Below the pieces are notes generated by a model, which saw nothing but the letters and a program-made list of their open reading frames with translations, made no database searches and was not told the origin of the DNA. From assembly GCA_030627065.1 (NCBI GenBank), contig DAOUSV010000057.1:1-8425 (forward strand): a stretch of DNA of 8,425 nucleotides, given 5' to 3'. Positions 6,188-8,425 of the stretch are shown here, in pieces. The DNA comes from Piscirickettsiaceae bacterium (GTDB taxonomy: Bacteria; Pseudomonadota; Gammaproteobacteria; Nitrosococcales; Methylophagaceae). Position numbers and translations under genes: made by a program. Positions within the stretch are counted from its first letter, which is position 1, and each line of letters starts with the position of its first letter.

Positions 6188-7080
6188 GCCATTATCTCCT
6201 GTAAATGGAAGTGGAATGGCCCGAGTTTACCGCCATAGTTACCGGCACTAATCCGACGAATACCATTCGCCGCACCTAGGTCACATACTGCCTGAATACC
6301 GACTCGCATAGCTACATCAATATCTTCTTTGGTTAAACCATCAATCACTATTTCCATCACTGATTCAACTTCCGGTGATAAATCGCTTTTTGTTTGGCCT
6401 TTTAAGGTTGGGCAAAAAGCATCATTGGTTGACGCATTTAAGGCTTTGAATTTTGAGCCTACTTTTGATCCCGAACGAACTACGCCGCCAGGGAAAGGCA
6501 TAATGACATTTGGACACTTTTTCATTTCAACAATAGCGGCTTCACAGGCGATTAACGCTTGCTCTTGTGACTCGGCTAAAACAAGGAAGTTACCGCCACC
6601 GACAGAGGCTTGAACACCTGTTTTTTCTTGAGTTAAGAACTCACCATCCATCACCGGAATACGCCAGTAACGTTTGCCGTCAATCATTTTAGAGATCTGG
6701 AAACCATCACCAAAGAAGCGTAGGTTTTGGCCCAGTGCAATCTCAATGTCACTTTCTAAGCCAGAAAATAAAGCTGATGTTGGCGAAGTAAGTACACACT
6801 GACCAGCACGAGTTTCAACTTGTTTAGCTAAACCTTTACCACCCATAGCAAAGATTAAAATAGAGACTCCAGGACGTCCATCCGGTGTTTCGCTAGGATC
6901 TAATACTCTTTCAATCCCAGCTTCACAACCACAGGCAATTACTGATGTAGCAAAGCCGGTAAAGGTTTGTGCTGAAATCATCGCCCACTTTTCATTCAAT
7001 GCGGTAATGATTAAGCGCGTCCCCTTCATTGGGAAGGCTTCAGCAAAGGTTTCATCAATTGTTACACCGTTAATAATCAT
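6184..7080 (-). CDS. fhcD: Formylmethanofuran--tetrahydromethanopterin N-formyltransferase (Fhc subunit D)
   Basis: Catalyses formyl transfer between tetrahydromethanopterin and the methanofuran-type cofactor. In bacteria it works as subunit D of the cytoplasmic Fhc complex, in the direction that oxidises formaldehyde. The 298-residue length equals that of archaeal Ftr and bacterial FhcD. Typical family stretches are present: TFAEAFPMKGTRLIITA (11-27), SVIACGCEAGIE (46-57), ETPDGRPGVSILIFAMG (64-80), GDGFQ (124-128), KRYWRIPVMDGEF (136-148), PFPGGVVRSGSKVGSKF (195-211) and the C-terminal GNYGGKLGPFHFHL. No truncation or frameshift is seen. The start ATG overlaps the fhcA TGA (ATGA, 7077-7080). 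A strong AGGAGG Shine-Dalgarno lies 6 nt upstream, encoded within the last codons of fhcA. Confidence 0.97.
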   Translation of the reverse strand: MIINGVTIDETFAEAFPMKGTRLIITALNEKWAMISAQTFTGFATSVIACGCEAGIERVLDPSETPDGRPGVSILIFAMGGKGLAKQVETRAGQCVLTSPTSALFSGLESDIEIALGQNLRFFGDGFQISKMIDGKRYWRIPVMDGEFLTQEKTGVQASVGGGNFLVLAESQEQALIACEAAIVEMKKCPNVIMPFPGGVVRSGSKVGSKFKALNASTNDAFCPTLKGQTKSDLSPEVESVMEIVIDGLTKEDIDVAMRVGIQAVCDLGAANGIRRISAGNYGGKLGPFHFHLQEIMA

Positions 7081-8425
7081 ATCTTGCCTCCTGCATGTAG
7101 CGGCTGCACGGTTAAACTACCTCGACCATCATCAACAATTTCATCATCACTAATTTTAAAGTTACCCATTTTTTGAGTGTGATATTTATCAAAATACGGT
7201 TTCAATGTCTTCTCAATACTATTATCAAATTCAGGTTTAACCACATGAGTTGTGCCCCATGTGACCTCAACGATTTCACCGTCTTTGACAACCATAGTGC
7301 CGTCTTTAAATACATAATCAGGCTTGCTAAACATCTTCTCGCGATCTTCAGCATTATCGGTATACACAGTGATGTCCGCTGCGGTTCCTACTCCTAAACT
7401 ACCTCGGTCAGCCAATCCGACTAATTTAGCCGCGCCGGCACGAGTCATAATGGCGATTTCATACAATGTATATTCACGATCTAATGATGCCAAATGGCTG
7501 GCTTTTTGAGCCTCTGGATGTAACGTTGATAAGATATCATTACGGAATGTTTTATCCATTAACAGTCGAATCAAATGTGGATAACTTGTAAATGGTGCAC
7601 CATTTGGGTGATCCGTCGTTAAGAATACACGCCATGGATCATCGACCATCAAGAAAGTTTCAAGCCCGATCATCCACTGCAATGCGTTGACGTAACTTTG
7701 ATCTTTATACTTGAATGGCAAAACACCACAACCGGCATCACACTCAATATCCATACACACCCATTTATTCGGGCTAGAATGAGGATGAGCAGCAAATTGA
7801 CGCATATTATCACCTGATGCTGTCACTGTTTGACCAAACAAGATCTGGCCAACATCGGCAGTAATATTTTTGTGTTTATTGATTGTTTCTGCAATTTGAG
7901 CTGAGCCCGATGAGAACTTAAAATCACCTTCTGTACCATAACTATGGAACTGGATATGAGTCATATGCATCGGCAGGCCGTTGATGCCTTCCATCGTATC
8001 AATTGTCATTTCTAAGTTACCTGCAACACCTAGATTACAACCATGAACATGTAATGGATGCGGTACGCCTAACTCTTTTACTGCAGTTGCTAAGCGCAAT
8101 AAAATATCACGCGGTGTCACACCATAGAATTTATTTTTTTCATCTAAATCAAGCTTACGTTGATTGAACTTAAAGGCATTAATACCGCCGGGATTAACCA
8201 CTTTCACGCCAATGGCATGACTATGGTTCATTGTCCAAGCAACATAGTTATTAATCGCTTCTTGATCACCATTTGATGCCATCATACGAAGCAGGAAGTC
8301 ATCACTTCCCAACATCACATAACCACCTTTATCAATGATCGGTGTATCACCCATTTCCATATGAGCTTGGCGTGCATTAACTGGCAATATCGCAGGCTCA
8401 AAACCAGCGGTATAACCCATTTCTG
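7077..8425 (-). CDS. fhcA: Formyltransferase/hydrolase complex subunit A (formylmethanofuran dehydrogenase subunit A-like), N-terminus outside window
   Basis: Subunit A is the amidohydrolase-fold catalytic subunit that hydrolyses the formylated carrier to formate. About 448 C-terminal residues are present and the frame runs off the right edge; the family is about 550 residues, so roughly 100 are missing, including the first zinc-binding HxH. The methionine of MGYTAGFEPA at 8420 is internal, since the open frame continues upstream and this block is mid-protein in relatives. Numbered from that Met, likely active-site elements are the Lys of GVKVVNPGG (K73, probable carboxylated zinc bridge), HVHG (H124, H126), MTHIQFH (H155, H159) and TTDHPNG (D270, probable catalytic Asp). 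Residue roles are assigned by analogy to archaeal FwdA and are tentative. The C-terminal third carries the second composite beta-domain (VGTAADITVY...KDGTMVVKDGEIV). fhcB is expected upstream. Confidence 0.96.
   Translation of the reverse strand, partial: EMGYTAGFEPAILPVNARQAHMEMGDTPIIDKGGYVMLGSDDFLLRMMASNGDQEAINNYVAWTMNHSHAIGVKVVNPGGINAFKFNQRKLDLDEKNKFYGVTPRDILLRLATAVKELGVPHPLHVHGCNLGVAGNLEMTIDTMEGINGLPMHMTHIQFHSYGTEGDFKFSSGSAQIAETINKHKNITADVGQILFGQTVTASGDNMRQFAAHPHSSPNKWVCMDIECDAGCGVLPFKYKDQSYVNALQWMIGLETFLMVDDPWRVFLTTDHPNGAPFTSYPHLIRLLMDKTFRNDILSTLHPEAQKASHLASLDREYTLYEIAIMTRAGAAKLVGLADRGSLGVGTAADITVYTDNAEDREKMFSKPDYVFKDGTMVVKDGEIVEVTWGTTHVVKPEFDNSIEKTLKPYFDKYHTQKMGNFKISDDEIVDDGRGSLTVQPLHAGGKI
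7081..7091 (-). promoter_or_regulatory. Strong Shine-Dalgarno of fhcD inside fhcA
   Basis: AGGAGG lies 6 nt before the fhcD ATG and within the final codons of fhcA (encoding AGGK). Combined with the ATGA overlap it indicates re-initiation by terminating ribosomes, keeping subunits A and D in proportion. Confidence 0.7.

Noticed and set aside
1..8425. Mobile elements, CRISPR arrays, tRNA or rRNA genes, toxin-antitoxin or defence genes
   Set aside because: None seen: no spaced direct repeats of CRISPR type, no transposase or integrase motifs, no cloverleaf-like sequence. The window is core metabolism and housekeeping.

Overview
The window is a compact, entirely minus-strand stretch of a bacterial chromosome. 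It reads most naturally as a methylotrophic proteobacterium. The right end carries consecutive genes of the formyltransferase/hydrolase (Fhc) complex, which is used with tetrahydromethanopterin and a methanofuran-type cofactor to oxidise formaldehyde to formate. By eye the base composition is moderately AT-rich. The gammaproteobacterial flavour of the RhlE and SelO proteins suggests a Methylophaga-like marine methylotroph; that genus-level guess is inference only.

Layout in transcription order (right to left): fhcA (5' end outside the window, 7077-8425), fhcD (6184-7080) and fhcC (5372-6187) are joined by two ATGA stop/start overlaps and are clearly one translationally coupled unit. fhcB is expected just upstream, beyond the window. 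A 112-bp gap follows, holding a striking 68-bp imperfect palindrome (5294-5361). After it comes fbp, a class 1 fructose-1,6-bisphosphatase (4255-5259). Four more genes follow with short gaps: a small cysteine-rich DGC-domain gene whose frame is broken at a run of seven A (3874-4235); a conserved protein of unknown function (3414-3824); selO, a pseudokinase-fold protein AMPylase (1795-3390); and an HI0933/YhiN-family flavoprotein (571-1779). Gaps are 19, 49, 23 and 15 bp, so these could be one long transcript with fbp. The last gene, an RhlE-type DEAD-box RNA helicase (1-474, cut by the window edge at its DEAD motif), has its own extended -10 promoter and a leader of about 75 nt.

How the genes fit together: fhcADC dispose of C1 units at the formyl level. 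fbp acts on sugar phosphates, which fits the carbon-assimilation side of a methylotroph (ribulose monophosphate or related cycles). The downstream genes look like a redox/housekeeping set (Cys-rich zinc-type protein, redox-linked AMPylase, flavoprotein) rather than dedicated C1 enzymes.

The most interesting local signals are the A AAA AAA heptamer directly followed by a stop codon in the DGC gene, and the palindrome between fhcC and fbp. No tRNA, rRNA, CRISPR array, transposase or phage gene was seen. No gene-free stretch exceeds about 112 bases.
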